64,000 bases of DNA from Reichenbachiella ulvae (GCF_025833875.1 NZ_JAOYOD010000001.1:3658001-3722000), one strand, 5' to 3'. Positions 8,766-18,505 are shown, counted from the first letter of the stretch. Notes: generated by a model not told the origin, from the letters alone. Numbers and translations are program-made.

Positions 8766-9962
8766 ATGGGCATAATATTACCGCTACTACTTATTACCAT
8801 CAGTTGTGTAGTCATATGGAGAGCTGGAGATGGTTTCATGACAGCATCCGAATATATAGGCAGAAATTTATCAGAAGGGGTTAGAGGTGCTTCGATCAAT
8901 GCGATCGCTAGTTCAATGCCCGAAGTTTTCACTTCAATTTTCTTTCTTTTTGTATTGAAAGACGCCTCGGGATTTTCTGGAGGTATAGGGACTACTGCAG
9001 GTAGTGCTATATTTAATGGCATGGTGATACCAGCGGTATCTGTCATAGCAGTGATCGGAATAGGTCTGGCCAAAAGAATTGAAGTCTCAAGAAAAGTAAT
9101 GCTACGTGATGGTATTGCTCTTATCATCACAGAATTGATTTTCCTTATCCTGATCAGCGGTTCCGAATTGGATTGGTACCACGGTATGATCCTGATGGGA
9201 GTATACCTCGTGTATATATCATATATGTTCTTGTCTATGGGCAAAAAAGGAGTGTTAGAAGAGTTGGCTTCAGATGGCGAAGCTGAAGTCGAAGAAGAGG
9301 AAGAAGATGATGAGCCAAAGCCTTCTATGACCAAGAGTTTGTTAACATTTGATCTGGAAAACATCTTCATCAGATCTAAAGTGACTGGAGCTAATGCATG
9401 GCCACTACTTGTCTTTTCTACTGTGGCAATTGCACTGGTTTGCTATTTGTTGGTAGTTGCCTGTGAGTGGATGGGAGCAGAAACATACGAAGTTCCTTAT
9501 TTGGGCACTTTCAATGGATTGAATATTCCACTCATGTTTGTAGCCTTGATCTTAGCATCAGCTGCTTCTAGTTTTCCTGACACCATCATATCTATCAAAG
9601 ATGCTCAAAGAGGTCAGTACGACGATGCGATCTCTAATGCGCTGGGAAGCAACATTTTTGATGTCTGTTTTGCGCTGGGCTTTCCTCTTTTCATATTCAC
9701 GATCATTTACGGGCCAATTCATATGCCAGCCGAATTGGTTGACTTGAGTACTGAGCTTCGGTTTTTACTTCTGATTCTTACATCCATTGCAGTGATCATT
9801 TTCACTACAGGGAAGTATATCGGAAAGTTCAAAGCCTTTGTACTATTGACGATTTACATTCTGTTTGTCGTTTACATCATTGGACGAAGTGCTCATAACC
9901 CAATCACTGATAGCATATCAGAAATCCTAATTGGTATCGTACACTTCTTCAGCATTCAATAA
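8766..9962 (+). CDS. CaCA-family sodium/calcium (cation) antiporter
   Basis: A 398-aa integral membrane antiporter with two inverted alpha repeats. Alpha-1 contains GASINAIASSMPEVFTS with Glu53. Alpha-2 contains ASAASSFPDTIIS with Asp272 and SNALGSNIFDV. The Glu/Asp pair and the Asn-containing second motif of each repeat are the ion-binding residues of NCX/CaCA exchangers, so exchange of Ca2+ or another cation for Na+ or H+ at the inner membrane is expected. A cytoplasmic linker near 175-190 is very acidic (EVEEEEEDDE) and could be a regulatory Ca-binding or charge region (inference). It ends three bases from the convergent NTF2-like gene. Confidence 0.88.
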   Translation: MGIILPLLLITISCVVIWRAGDGFMTASEYIGRNLSEGVRGASINAIASSMPEVFTSIFFLFVLKDASGFSGGIGTTAGSAIFNGMVIPAVSVIAVIGIGLAKRIEVSRKVMLRDGIALIITELIFLILISGSELDWYHGMILMGVYLVYISYMFLSMGKKGVLEELASDGEAEVEEEEEDDEPKPSMTKSLLTFDLENIFIRSKVTGANAWPLLVFSTVAIALVCYLLVVACEWMGAETYEVPYLGTFNGLNIPLMFVALILASAASSFPDTIISIKDAQRGQYDDAISNALGSNIFDVCFALGFPLFIFTIIYGPIHMPAELVDLSTELRFLLLILTSIAVIIFTTGKYIGKFKAFVLLTIYILFVVYIIGRSAHNPITDSISEILIGIVHFFSIQ

Positions 9963-9965
9963 GAT

Positions 9966-10475
9966 TTATTGAGGTTCAAAGAATTCGCCCGTAGGAAAAA
10001 TACAATCTTCTTTTCTACGGGTATCTGCTAATGAAAAGATTTTCCAACCTGTAGGAGTGTTGACCAAGTGAAAGGCATCCACTCCGCAGTGACTGAATCG
10101 CTCGCCGGCAAAAAAGGCATATTGGCACCAGACTTGTGCAAAACCCTGATCTATACTGACCTGATAATCCCAGCTCCGTTCGATCCATTCTACCTCATGG
10201 GGTGAACCGACTGCTGTAACGAATTGACTGAGCTCACCTTCTCTAAAATGCGTACTGTCATTCCGCTCAAAAATGGTATAAAGTTTAGCTCCAGGCTGAA
10301 AGCATTTCTTCACTGCAAGACTATCATTGTCATACATAGCCTGAAAAACATCCAAAACTACTTGACGTACCTCCTTAGCTTCTGGTGAGATTTTCTCTTG
10401 TTCCGTTTTTTCACTTTCGCATTGAAACAGAAACAAAGAAATTCCGATACAAAATATTATTTGAAAATACCTCAT
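9966..10475 (-). CDS. NTF2-like (lumazine-binding-type) lipoprotein
   Basis: 169 aa starting at the ATG at 10475. The signal peptide MRYFQIIFCIGISLFLFQC carries the lipobox LFQC (Cys19). The mature part follows the NTF2/SnoaL cone fold as used in the putative lumazine-binding family: an N-terminal helix (VRQVVLDVFQAMYDNDSLAVKKC), a middle beta region, and the C-terminal DAFHLVNTPTGWKIFSLAD, where a Trp-Lys-Ile strand follows the usual dgWKI pattern. A TTG start at 10517 would put 14 extra residues before the signal peptide and is rejected. The ligand is unknown. Confidence 0.7.
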   Translation of the reverse strand: MRYFQIIFCIGISLFLFQCESEKTEQEKISPEAKEVRQVVLDVFQAMYDNDSLAVKKCFQPGAKLYTIFERNDSTHFREGELSQFVTAVGSPHEVEWIERSWDYQVSIDQGFAQVWCQYAFFAGERFSHCGVDAFHLVNTPTGWKIFSLADTRRKEDCIFPTGEFFEPQ

Positions 10476-10694
10476 GGCTTTTTGATGTAAAATCGAGTAA
10501 AAATCGCGCAGATTCAAGCCTTCAGCATGCTAAAGGGAGATATTGAGGATAAATGGGTCAAACCACCATCGCCATTAGCGAACAGCTGATCAATGTGATA
10601 ATCAATATGATTCTAAAGTGCTTCATTTGTTTTACGGCTAGTTCACTTATAAGACAAATGAAATGCCAAACACCCTCAAAGCACTGATTATCAG

Positions 10695-13244
10695 CTACGA
10701 TTCTCTCCTCAATATAGTCAAAGGCATTTCTTTCAGAACAGGACGGATATTAAATAGCCCCATCAATAAGGTAGAAAAAGCAACTGCCAATAAAATATAA
10801 AAGGTAGCATCTACATCCATAGAGTAGGTGGCTCTGAAAACATTTTCAGACAGGACCCAGGTAAGCGCATGAGCAGTAATCAACCCCGTAATGGCTGCAA
10901 TCACACCTAGCACTAAATATTCTATGGCTATGATCGCCACGATTTGTTTGGATTTAGCGCCAATGGTTCGGAGCAGAACACTTTCTTTGACCCTTTGCGC
11001 TTTGCTCAAGATGATGGAGTTGATCAAAACCAATAAGCCTGTAAAGACACTAATCAAAGCCATGAACTGAATGACGAATGATATTTTAGCTAAAACCTCT
11101 TCAACCGTTTTGAGAATCAATTCCAGATCGATGATAGAAATATTCGGAAATGCTCGGACAATCGCCTGCTGAAACTTCGCCGATTGTTGATTGTCTTTCA
11201 CCTTAGTGACCAGTACATGAAACTGCGGGGCATCTTCTAATACCCCTCCTGGAAACACCACGATAAAATTGGTTTGGATTCTTCTCCAATCGATTTTTCT
11301 AAAACTACCGATGTAGGTCTTCATCAGGGCACCTTGTACATTGAATGTGATTTCATCTCCCAGCTTCCATTCTCTTCTTTCTGCAAAACCTTCCGAAACG
11401 GAAACAAATATCGAATCTCCAGGTTGGTAATCCTGTAGTTTACCTTCAGTCAGAGTTTCCGAATCGATCAAGCTATCCCTAAAGGTGACTCGGTACTCCC
11501 TATTGTACAACCAGTCAGGAATCCCTAAGGTTGTATCCGCTTCTGCTTCCTTTTTGCTAATACCATTGTACTCCAGCAATCGCATGGTGACTACTGACAC
11601 ATCTTGCTCGATAGGAAGATCAAAATCTGCCACTACCTTTTTCACCTCTTCTTTTTGACTCGACTGAATATCAAACAATACCATATTCGGCCGGTCCTCA
11701 CTTCCCGCAATTGTAATCTGATCAATCAGTACGTGCCGAGAAAAGTACATGATAGAAATAAGCATCGTACACATCCCTATGGTGATGATCAGTATCCCCG
11801 TTTGATTTTGAGGCCGGTGCAAATTGGACACCCCATGGCGAACCAGAAAATTCCATTTCGGGGAAGTAGATTTTTTGGCTAGTAGCACAAGTCCTTTAGA
11901 CAAGAGCCACAGCACCAGAAATGTACCTAATAGCCCTCCGATAAATATACTCGCTTGATTGATTTCCTGAATCTGAAGGTAGGAAAACAAGAATATAAAA
12001 AGTGTAATTAATCCATACAGCACTGCACGCAAGATCCAATTTTTCCCTTCTGCATCGCCTCCTTCATAATCGGCTCTGATTGAGCTCAAAGGAGAAATTT
12101 TCAAAATAGACAACAAAGGCATAAGTGAAAACAGTACCGTAACTACCATCCCAATCAAAAGCCCTTCCAGTGCCACCCAAATATAAAAATGAGTCTCAAT
12201 CGAAAGAGGCAGCATATCCGAAACCAAATCTGGCAAAAAGAGCTGAACGGAAGTTCCAAGGGCAGTTCCTATCAAGGATCCAATTGCCCCCATCACCGCT
12301 ACCTGAATGAAATAAATACTGAATGCGTCTCGACCACTCAGCCCCATGCAGCGAAGTATCGCCACTGATCTTTTCTTTTCCTTCAGGTAGCTATATACAG
12401 CACCTGCTACCCCGATACTACCCAACAACAGAGCAATAAAGGCCGCCATATTGAGGAATACAGTCGTATTGTTGAAGGCCTCACTGGTCTCATTTTTTCG
12501 TTCCTCTATGGTATCATATCGGAGGGACAAGTCCTCCATTCGATCGTCATATTTCTCCTCAAAAGCCTCCGCGTCTATTTCTTCATCAGATTTGAAGAAA
12601 TAAGAATAGTAGATCCTACTCCCTCTCTTGACCAAACCTGTCTGCTCCAAATATTGATGAGGGATATAGACCACTGGAGCCACGGCCGTGCTTACTCCGC
12701 TCTGACCAGGGATATTCTGAAGCTTTCCCAATATCTCAAACTCCAGCAAACCTATCCGAATCTGATCGCCCACATTGGCATTGTACTGAAGCATGAGGGT
12801 TTCGTCCACCAGAGCATACTGTCCTTTCAAGAAATCTCTAGAAGCCTTTATAGGTAGCGTTTCGATCTCTCCATAATAGGGATAGTCACCTTCCAAACTC
12901 CTGACCTGGATCAATCGGGTACCTCCCGATTGCGGAAAGTAGATCATGGAAGAAAATCGGGTTTGAAACGATCGCTCCGTGATACCAAGTGAGTCGATAA
13001 ACCCCATTTGCTCCTCAGTAAATGGCTGCTGTGACGACACCTCCAAATCAGCTCCCAAAAGAGATTTAGCCTGTGCATTGATCTCATCATTTAGGTTTTC
13101 CTTGAAGGAATTGATGGCTACCAGTGCACCTATACCAATCGTGATGGAAAGGGTGAAAAGAAATAATTTGCCTCGACTCTTTCGGCTGTCTCGCCAGGCC
13201 ATCTTGACCAGCCAGGAAAATGGATTGTGTTTGTTTCGAATCAT
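10695..13244 (-). CDS. FtsX-family ABC transporter permease (YbbP-like)
   Basis: 849 aa, the size and topology of YbbP-type permeases. There is one N-terminal TM (about 28-48), a large MacB-like periplasmic domain (about 50-255), an FtsX block of three TM (about 260-385), a central TM pair (about 405-455), a further TM and a second periplasmic domain, then a second FtsX block (about 715-845) with the typical VKESVLLRTIGAKSKQI coupling loop. Such permeases work as mechanotransmitters in lipoprotein or lipid handling rather than as ordinary channels. It starts two bases after the stop of the ATPase gene, so both must be cotranslated. The exported substrate is unknown. Confidence 0.9.
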   Translation of the reverse strand: MIRNKHNPFSWLVKMAWRDSRKSRGKLFLFTLSITIGIGALVAINSFKENLNDEINAQAKSLLGADLEVSSQQPFTEEQMGFIDSLGITERSFQTRFSSMIYFPQSGGTRLIQVRSLEGDYPYYGEIETLPIKASRDFLKGQYALVDETLMLQYNANVGDQIRIGLLEFEILGKLQNIPGQSGVSTAVAPVVYIPHQYLEQTGLVKRGSRIYYSYFFKSDEEIDAEAFEEKYDDRMEDLSLRYDTIEERKNETSEAFNNTTVFLNMAAFIALLLGSIGVAGAVYSYLKEKKRSVAILRCMGLSGRDAFSIYFIQVAVMGAIGSLIGTALGTSVQLFLPDLVSDMLPLSIETHFYIWVALEGLLIGMVVTVLFSLMPLLSILKISPLSSIRADYEGGDAEGKNWILRAVLYGLITLFIFLFSYLQIQEINQASIFIGGLLGTFLVLWLLSKGLVLLAKKSTSPKWNFLVRHGVSNLHRPQNQTGILIITIGMCTMLISIMYFSRHVLIDQITIAGSEDRPNMVLFDIQSSQKEEVKKVVADFDLPIEQDVSVVTMRLLEYNGISKKEAEADTTLGIPDWLYNREYRVTFRDSLIDSETLTEGKLQDYQPGDSIFVSVSEGFAERREWKLGDEITFNVQGALMKTYIGSFRKIDWRRIQTNFIVVFPGGVLEDAPQFHVLVTKVKDNQQSAKFQQAIVRAFPNISIIDLELILKTVEEVLAKISFVIQFMALISVFTGLLVLINSIILSKAQRVKESVLLRTIGAKSKQIVAIIAIEYLVLGVIAAITGLITAHALTWVLSENVFRATYSMDVDATFYILLAVAFSTLLMGLFNIRPVLKEMPLTILRRES

Positions 13245-13246
13245 AA

Positions 13247-13942
13247 TCAGGCGGTGGTTTGACTCAACATATTGGATTCAAATATCTTTCCTCCTTTGAG
13301 TCGAATCATATGATCCGTTTTGTGCGCCAGCTCTATATCATGTGTCACCAATACCAGAGCTGTTCCTTTATCCTGATTCAAGTCGAAAAGCAGTTTTTCT
13401 ATCTTACTGCCTGTCTCCTCATCGAGGTTTCCTGTCGGTTCATCTGCAAACAAAATCTTTGGCGCATTAGAGAATGCTCGTGCCAATGCGACACGCTGCT
13501 GCTCCCCTCCAGATAACTGAGTGGGATAATGATCTTTTCGATTGGCAAGACCAACCTGGTCTAGTAAAGCCTCTGCTTCTTCTAGCGCTGAAGATTTCCC
13601 CAGCAACTCAAGAGGAATCATGACGTTTTCCAGAGCTGTCAAAGTGGGTATCAACTGAAAATTTTGAAAGACAAAACCTACATTCTCATTTCTCACCTGT
13701 GCCTTTTGGTCCTCGCTGAGCTGGCTCAAATCATGCCCATTGATACTGACGCTGCCCTGATCGATCGTGTCCAATCCGGCACATAGCCCTAGCAAAGTAG
13801 TCTTACCACTCCCCGACGGACCTACAATCGAAAGAGACCTACCGGCCTCCAAACTAAATGAAATTTCTTCTAAAACTGTGAGATGCCTATCACCGCTCTG
13901 ATAGGATTTGGAAAGTTGATTGACTTCTAAAATTTTCGACAT
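13247..13942 (-). CDS. ABC transporter ATPase (LolD/YbbA-type)
   Basis: 231 aa with every catalytic motif intact: Walker [10 protein letters not shown] (41-49), Q-loop in FVFQNFQ (about 93), signature LSGGEQQR (143-150), Walker B ILFADEP (163-169) and the H-loop His201. The family (LolD, MacB, YbbA) energises FtsX-type permeases from the cytoplasmic side. It is encoded directly before its permease and 46 bases after the LytTR gene on the same strand, suggesting a three-gene regulator-ATPase-permease operon. Confidence 0.92.
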   Translation of the reverse strand: MSKILEVNQLSKSYQSGDRHLTVLEEISFSLEAGRSLSIVGPSGSGKTTLLGLCAGLDTIDQGSVSINGHDLSQLSEDQKAQVRNENVGFVFQNFQLIPTLTALENVMIPLELLGKSSALEEAEALLDQVGLANRKDHYPTQLSGGEQQRVALARAFSNAPKILFADEPTGNLDEETGSKIEKLLFDLNQDKGTALVLVTHDIELAHKTDHMIRLKGGKIFESNMLSQTTA

Positions 13943-13988
13943 AAAGGAATTGCTCTAAGTCCCAATTTACGGCGATAAATTCAATTTG

Positions 13989-14735
13989 TTATTCCAAAAC
14001 AGACATCACCTGCTTTTTGTAGGTACGACTAATAGGAAGTGACTGCCCAAGGACCATTACTTGCTCCTTATTAAAACTTTCTATCAGCCGCTGGTTCACC
14101 AAAAATGACCTGTGAATTCTAACAAAATGATTAGGCAGTTTAGATTCCATTTTGCTGATTTTCTCTTTGGTCATCACCTTTTCTCCTGCCAAATGAATGG
14201 TGATGTAGTCACTCAAACTTTCTATATAAGCAATTTCATCAATGACCAAAGGTCTGTTTTTCCTATTTTCTTTGACTACAATGGTTTCCTGGCTGGACTT
14301 TTCTATTTCCTTCTGAAAATGAGATATGGAACTCTGGTTCTGTCTATAAAACCTAAATAGTCGAACAAAAGACAAGCCCAAAACCACTAAGTACATGGTA
14401 ATGGTCAATACAGAAACATCGGCGGTTATCGGGTTCATATTAGCATAATCATACTCTGCCAAAACGATGAACGCGACAGTAACTACAAGCATTTCCAAAT
14501 TCAAAGAAATGATCAGTAAGTAGAGTGTGTACAAGCCAAACTTCCAATAGCGCCCCTTAAAGAGGTATAGGTCTACCAATATGTAATTAAAAAAATAAGC
14601 CGTGGCTAGCACCACGGGAAGTAGCAAACAAACGAAGTAAAAAGACTCGAAAATACTACCATATGAAGGCCCATAGAACAAAGTCAACATGAGCACAACC
14701 GTACTCCAGAACAAAACATGCCGAATGATTTTCAT
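13989..14735 (-). CDS. membrane-bound LytTR transcriptional regulator
   Basis: 248 aa. Four hydrophobic segments (about 7-22, 33-53, 68-93, 108-125) are followed by a short linker helix and a C-terminal LytTR DNA-binding domain (about 160-248). Family hallmarks are IAYIESLSDYITIHL, FVRIHRSFLVN and LPISRTYKKQV. It has no receiver domain, so it resembles membrane-tethered LytTR regulators rather than two-component regulators. LytTR proteins bind DNA through loops and often control neighbouring export genes. It heads the ABC exporter genes and diverges from the ExbB-like gene 138 bases away, so it probably controls one or both. Confidence 0.85.
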   Translation of the reverse strand: MKIIRHVLFWSTVVLMLTLFYGPSYGSIFESFYFVCLLLPVVLATAYFFNYILVDLYLFKGRYWKFGLYTLYLLIISLNLEMLVVTVAFIVLAEYDYANMNPITADVSVLTITMYLVVLGLSFVRLFRFYRQNQSSISHFQKEIEKSSQETIVVKENRKNRPLVIDEIAYIESLSDYITIHLAGEKVMTKEKISKMESKLPNHFVRIHRSFLVNQRLIESFNKEQVMVLGQSLPISRTYKKQVMSVLE

Positions 14736-14873
14736 GGTGCTAAAATGTACATAAACAGCCTGGAAAAGAAGCTTTGTCGACGAATGACCAGTTTAGACTC
14801 GGATTCTACATTGCTATCCATAGTGCCCAAACCCACCTTTGTTAAAATAATTTTCACTTAAATTTAAAGAATT

Positions 14874-15242
14874 ATGGTAGAGCTATTTTACATGGGTGGC
14901 ACCCTTTTCATGAGTATTCTTACGATCGTTTTCATCTGTGCCTTTTCTGTATTTATTTATCAACTAATACTTCTGATCAAAAACGGAACAGCACCAGTAG
15001 ATCAAGGACTAGTCAAATCAATAGGTTTATTTGCCATGGTAATAGGCATATTGGGACAATTCATTGGACTATATGGTGCATTTGAAGCGATAGAACAAGC
15101 AGGGCAAATATCTCAAGCCCTATTGGCAGGTGGTCTAAAGGTTTCTTCCATCACTAGCATCTATGGCATTTTGATTTTTGTAATCTCTTATTTGCTTTGG
15201 TTTGGACTGAAAGTTTTCCAATCCAAATACATCCAGGCTTGA
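14874..15242 (+). CDS. orphan MotA/TolQ/ExbB-like membrane protein
   Basis: 122 aa with about three TM helices: 12-35, 50-75 (IGLFAMVIGILGQFIGLYGAF) and 90-112 (SSITSIYGILIFVISYLLWFG). The last two resemble the paired channel helices of the ExbB/TolQ/MotA proton-channel family, but the protein is roughly half the length of ExbB and lacks the long cytoplasmic region. No ExbD/TolR/MotB partner is nearby. It diverges from the LytTR regulator. It may be a stand-alone stress or sensing membrane protein controlled by LytTR (inference). Confidence 0.65.
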   Translation: MVELFYMGGTLFMSILTIVFICAFSVFIYQLILLIKNGTAPVDQGLVKSIGLFAMVIGILGQFIGLYGAFEAIEQAGQISQALLAGGLKVSSITSIYGILIFVISYLLWFGLKVFQSKYIQA

Positions 15243-15277
15243 ATTAATTAGTTCCTGATAAAAAACAATGAAACAAA

Positions 15278-15308
15278 AAAGGTCGTCGAGTCAAACCCGA
15301 CGACCTTT
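15278..15308 (-). terminator. terminator between the ExbB-like gene and panD
   Basis: The 11-bp arms AAAGGTCGTCG (15278-15288) and CGACGACCTTT (15298-15308) enclose a 9-base loop. A six-T run follows on the minus strand, so it mainly ends panD but may also stop plus-strand readthrough. Confidence 0.85.
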
Positions 15309-15332
15309 GAATATCTTATTATCTGAATGCAA

Positions 15333-15704
15333 TTAGAGCAACTTGTTGAGTTCTACTGACTCCTCCAGATATTCTACAAAATTGTTATTCTCATCAAGTA
15401 AAATCACTGAAGGTGTGATTTCTTCATTTGTCAATTCATATCCAATGATAATGATTTCTTCCCCCTCGCCGATTAAGTGAGAAGCAGCGCCATTCATACA
15501 GATTTGTTTAGATCCACGCTCCCCTTCGATCACATAGGTTTCGAGACGAGCGCCTGACGTATTGCTTACGATCTGGACTTTCTCTCCTTTTCTCAACCCA
15601 ACCATCTCGATAAAATCTTTATCGATGGTTATGCTCCCTACATAATTAAGATTCGCCTCGGTGACCACCGCCTTGTGAATCTTAGATCTCATCATCCATC
15701 TCAT
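15333..15704 (-). CDS. panD: aspartate 1-decarboxylase (pyruvoyl enzyme)
   Basis: PanD converts L-aspartate to beta-alanine for pantothenate and CoA synthesis. The 123-aa proenzyme (ATG at 15704; a TTG two codons earlier is possible) has the self-cleavage site NYVGS, with cleavage expected between Gly23 and Ser24 and Ser24 becoming the pyruvoyl group. Lys8 in SKIHKA and the GARLETYVIEGERGS and NGAASHL segments are the conserved active-site elements. No other pan gene is in the window. Confidence 0.95.
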   Translation of the reverse strand: MRWMMRSKIHKAVVTEANLNYVGSITIDKDFIEMVGLRKGEKVQIVSNTSGARLETYVIEGERGSKQICMNGAASHLIGEGEEIIIIGYELTNEEITPSVILLDENNNFVEYLEESVELNKLL

Positions 15705-15774
15705 ACTCAAGTCTGTCTTGTTAAAAAGGTTCTGAACTTACGTTTATGGTCCAAGTAATGTTGTTTACAAAACG

Positions 15775-15782
15775 CAAAATTA
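15775..15782 (-). promoter_or_regulatory. putative -7 box (TAATTTTG) for panD
   Basis: The TAnnTTTG match lies about 70 bases before the panD ATG, in the divergent panD/GDSL intergenic region. No well-spaced -33 element is visible. Confidence 0.3.
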
Positions 15783-15820
15783 ATTATTAATTTATTTCAA
15801 ACCATTTAGGATTAGAAAGT

Positions 15821-15828
15821 TAATTTTG
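15821..15828 (+). promoter_or_regulatory. putative -7 box (TAATTTTG) for the GDSL esterase
   Basis: The TAnnTTTG match lies 28 bases before the ATG at 15857. It carries the same variant as the panD box on the opposite strand 38 bases away. Confidence 0.35.
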
Positions 15829-15856
15829 ATTAATCATCCAATTAAGCGCAATTCCT

Positions 15857-16549
15857 ATGCCCAAATCCTCCATACTTTCAAGCTTTACCCTAATTGTCGC
15901 CTCGGTATCTCTACTCATTTTCACTTCTTGTTCTGATTCCAAAGAGAAAAAAAACACGAAAGTAGAAACCAAAGAAAGTGAGAAAGTTGAAACAGAGACG
16001 AAGCAAACCATTCTCTTTTTCGGCAATAGTATTACTGCCGGGTATCAATTGGATTTGACGGAAGCCTTTCCAGCATTGATACAGGAAAGACTGGATTCCT
16101 TAGGACTGCCCTACCAAACAGTCAATGCCGGCCTAAGTGGTGAAACCACCGCCAGCGGTAAGTCTCGTGTGGATTGGGTGCTAAAAAATCCGGTCGACAT
16201 TTTTGTACTAGAGCTGGGTGCCAATGATGGACTAAGGGGCATAAGCACAGACGAAACCCGTAAAAACCTAAAGGCTATTATCGAAAAGGTAAAAAAGACT
16301 TATCCTGATTGTAAAATCGTATTGGCAGGCATGATGATCCCGCCTAATATGGGACCAGAATACACCGCAGATTTTCAAACCATCTATCCCGAAATTGCTA
16401 AAGAGTATGATTTGGCTTTGATCCCTTTCATTCTAAAAGGAGTGGCAGGTATTCCTGAACTCAACCTGGAAGATGGCATCCACCCCACAGCAGAAGGTCA
16501 TCAAATCCTCGCAGACAACATCTGGGAAGTTTTGAAACCACTGTTATAA
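15857..16549 (+). CDS. GDSL/SGNH esterase lipoprotein (TesA-like arylesterase)
   Basis: 230 aa with a lipoprotein signal peptide (lipobox FTSC, Cys25), then a charged Lys/Glu linker (26-50), then an SGNH hydrolase domain. Block I reads FFGNSITAG with nucleophile Ser58 (GNS rather than GDS). Block II Gly is in AGLSGET (91-97), block III is GAND (Asn123), and block V is DGIHP (Asp207, His209), so the catalytic set is complete. It resembles TesA-type lysophospholipase/arylesterases and should act in the periplasm or at the membrane on ester substrates. It may be cotranscribed with the downstream symporter, 69 bases away. Confidence 0.88.
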   Translation: MPKSSILSSFTLIVASVSLLIFTSCSDSKEKKNTKVETKESEKVETETKQTILFFGNSITAGYQLDLTEAFPALIQERLDSLGLPYQTVNAGLSGETTASGKSRVDWVLKNPVDIFVLELGANDGLRGISTDETRKNLKAIIEKVKKTYPDCKIVLAGMMIPPNMGPEYTADFQTIYPEIAKEYDLALIPFILKGVAGIPELNLEDGIHPTAEGHQILADNIWEVLKPLL

Positions 16550-16618
16550 TCCATTACTTTGATTCGTTTTTGCATTTAACAACAGCCATCTAACCGATGG
16601 CGACCAAGATATTATTGC

Positions 16619-17989
16619 ATGGAATTTTTATACCTGTTAGAAGATTTTTTTAAAGAAGCAGAATCATTAGTTTGGGGAAAGCCCTTGTTGTTTCTGTTAA
16701 TAGGCGGTGGTTTGTTTTTCACTTTTTATTCTCGATTACTTCCCTTTCGCTATCTCAAACACTCCATCGATATCCTCCGAGGCAAATATGACAACCCGGA
16801 TGAAAAAGGAGAAATATCGCACTTTCAGGCCCTGTCAGGACACTTGGCGGCTACAGTCGGCATGGGCAATGTCAGCGGTGTAGCGCTGGCCATCGTAGCA
16901 GGAGGGCCTGGAGCTATCTTCTGGATGTGGGTCAGTGCCTTTGTAGGCATGGCTACTAAATTCTTCACTTGTACTTTGGCTGTAATGTACCGAGGCTATG
17001 ATAGTGAAGGGCAACTCCAAGGTGGGCCGATGTACGTGATCCGTGAAGGAATGCCGAAGATTTTCAAACCACTAGCAGCCTTCTTCGCCATTGCGGGATT
17101 TTTCGGGGCTACTCCGATTTTTCAGGCCAATCAAATCGTGCAAGTGACCAAAGATGTACTGATTAAACCATTGGGTTATATGCCAGAAAATGAGTTTTTG
17201 TTGGACCTTTCACTAGGGCTGATCATTGTCTTCTTTGCCGTCCTCGTGATTTTTGGAGGGATCAAAAGAATAGGTGAGGTAGCTTCAAGACTGGTTCCTT
17301 TCATGGTAGTGGTTTATATCCTTAGCGTAATTTTCATCATGGTAGTCAATTGGTCTGGCGTAGTTGACAGTTTCTTCTTCATCTTTCAGGACGCATTTCA
17401 AGCCCAGGCCGTACTGGGTGGAGCAGTGGGAGCGATCGTCGTAGAAGGAGCCAAACGTGCCGCCTTCTCCAACGAAGCAGGAATAGGAACTGCTCCGATG
17501 ATGCACGGAGCAGCTAAGACGGATGAACCCGTACGAGAAGGCCTGGCAGCCATGCTGGGGCCATTCATCGATACTTTGGTGATCTGTACCATGACAGCCC
17601 TTTGTATTCTATCCACAGGTGTCTGGACCGAAACCGATCTGGATGGGATTTCCCTTACCGCTAAGGCATTTGACGATTCTATCCCATTCTTTGGACACTA
17701 TGTGCTTTTCGTATGTGTATTGATCTTTGCTTTTACTACCGTCTTTGGATTTTCATACCTGGGGCAGAAATGCCTCTCCTATCTCATAGGAGCAAAATAT
17801 GGCCGCTATTTCAACTATTGGTATGTGGGGATTATTCTGATCGGATCGGTATGGAGCCTGGATGGAGTGGTCAGCCTGATATTCGTGATGTATGGCCTGA
17901 TGTCTATCCCGACGATGGTCTCTGCACTTTACCTTTCGCCCAAGGTGATGCAGGCCGCCAAAGAATACTTTGGCAAGAAATGGGTTTGA
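16619..17989 (+). CDS. AGCS-family sodium:alanine/glycine symporter
   Basis: A 456-aa polytopic inner-membrane transporter. The family signatures are GHLAATVGMGNVSGVALAIVAGG (about 70-92) with the GNVSG substrate/ion motif, LQGGPMYVI, and the downstream KRAAFSNEAGIGTAPMMHGAAKT (about 280-300). AGCS proteins import alanine or glycine with Na+. The start ATG at 16619 gives a short cytoplasmic N-terminus before the first TM. It ends one base from the convergent DUF4269 gene. Confidence 0.93.
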   Translation: MEFLYLLEDFFKEAESLVWGKPLLFLLIGGGLFFTFYSRLLPFRYLKHSIDILRGKYDNPDEKGEISHFQALSGHLAATVGMGNVSGVALAIVAGGPGAIFWMWVSAFVGMATKFFTCTLAVMYRGYDSEGQLQGGPMYVIREGMPKIFKPLAAFFAIAGFFGATPIFQANQIVQVTKDVLIKPLGYMPENEFLLDLSLGLIIVFFAVLVIFGGIKRIGEVASRLVPFMVVVYILSVIFIMVVNWSGVVDSFFFIFQDAFQAQAVLGGAVGAIVVEGAKRAAFSNEAGIGTAPMMHGAAKTDEPVREGLAAMLGPFIDTLVICTMTALCILSTGVWTETDLDGISLTAKAFDDSIPFFGHYVLFVCVLIFAFTTVFGFSYLGQKCLSYLIGAKYGRYFNYWYVGIILIGSVWSLDGVVSLIFVMYGLMSIPTMVSALYLSPKVMQAAKEYFGKKWV

Positions 17990-17990
17990 T

Positions 17991-18505
17991 TTATTCCAAA
18001 TCAAGCAATGCCTGATAGGGATTCCCTTTCAGGCCCAGGAGTTGGGCAAATGCCGGTTCGGTTTTCACTCCTTGTTTTTTCAAATCGATGATTTGTTTTC
18101 GAAAACGATCGCCTCTTTCTTGAAGAATTCGATGCTCTACTAACATATGTCGATAAGCATCTTGCTTTTGAGTAGGTACATTCTGACCAAAAATCTCGAT
18201 ATCATACCCCTCCTTTTCGAATTTCGCCACCACCGAAGCAATTTGATTGATGCTTTTTAGATGAACTTGAAAACTCGATTCGAACTGAAATTTTGATTTC
18301 AAAAATTGACCGAAATGCTCAAGATCTGAAACCTCGCAAATAATATCTAAGTCGCTACCTGCCACATCGATATTGATTGGAATCGTGCCAACCAAAATGG
18401 GGTGGTAAGGCTGTAACCACTCCATCCACCTTTGCTCTTGAAGCAACCGAAAAGCTTCGACTTGCCTGGGGCTGCCCTTACTCAGATAGTCAAGAGTCAG
18501 AAAAT

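Noticed and set aside
8717..9370. 217-codon minus-strand frame antisense to the CaCA antiporter
   Set aside because: It is a shadow of the conserved antiporter, with Ser/Ile-rich random composition.
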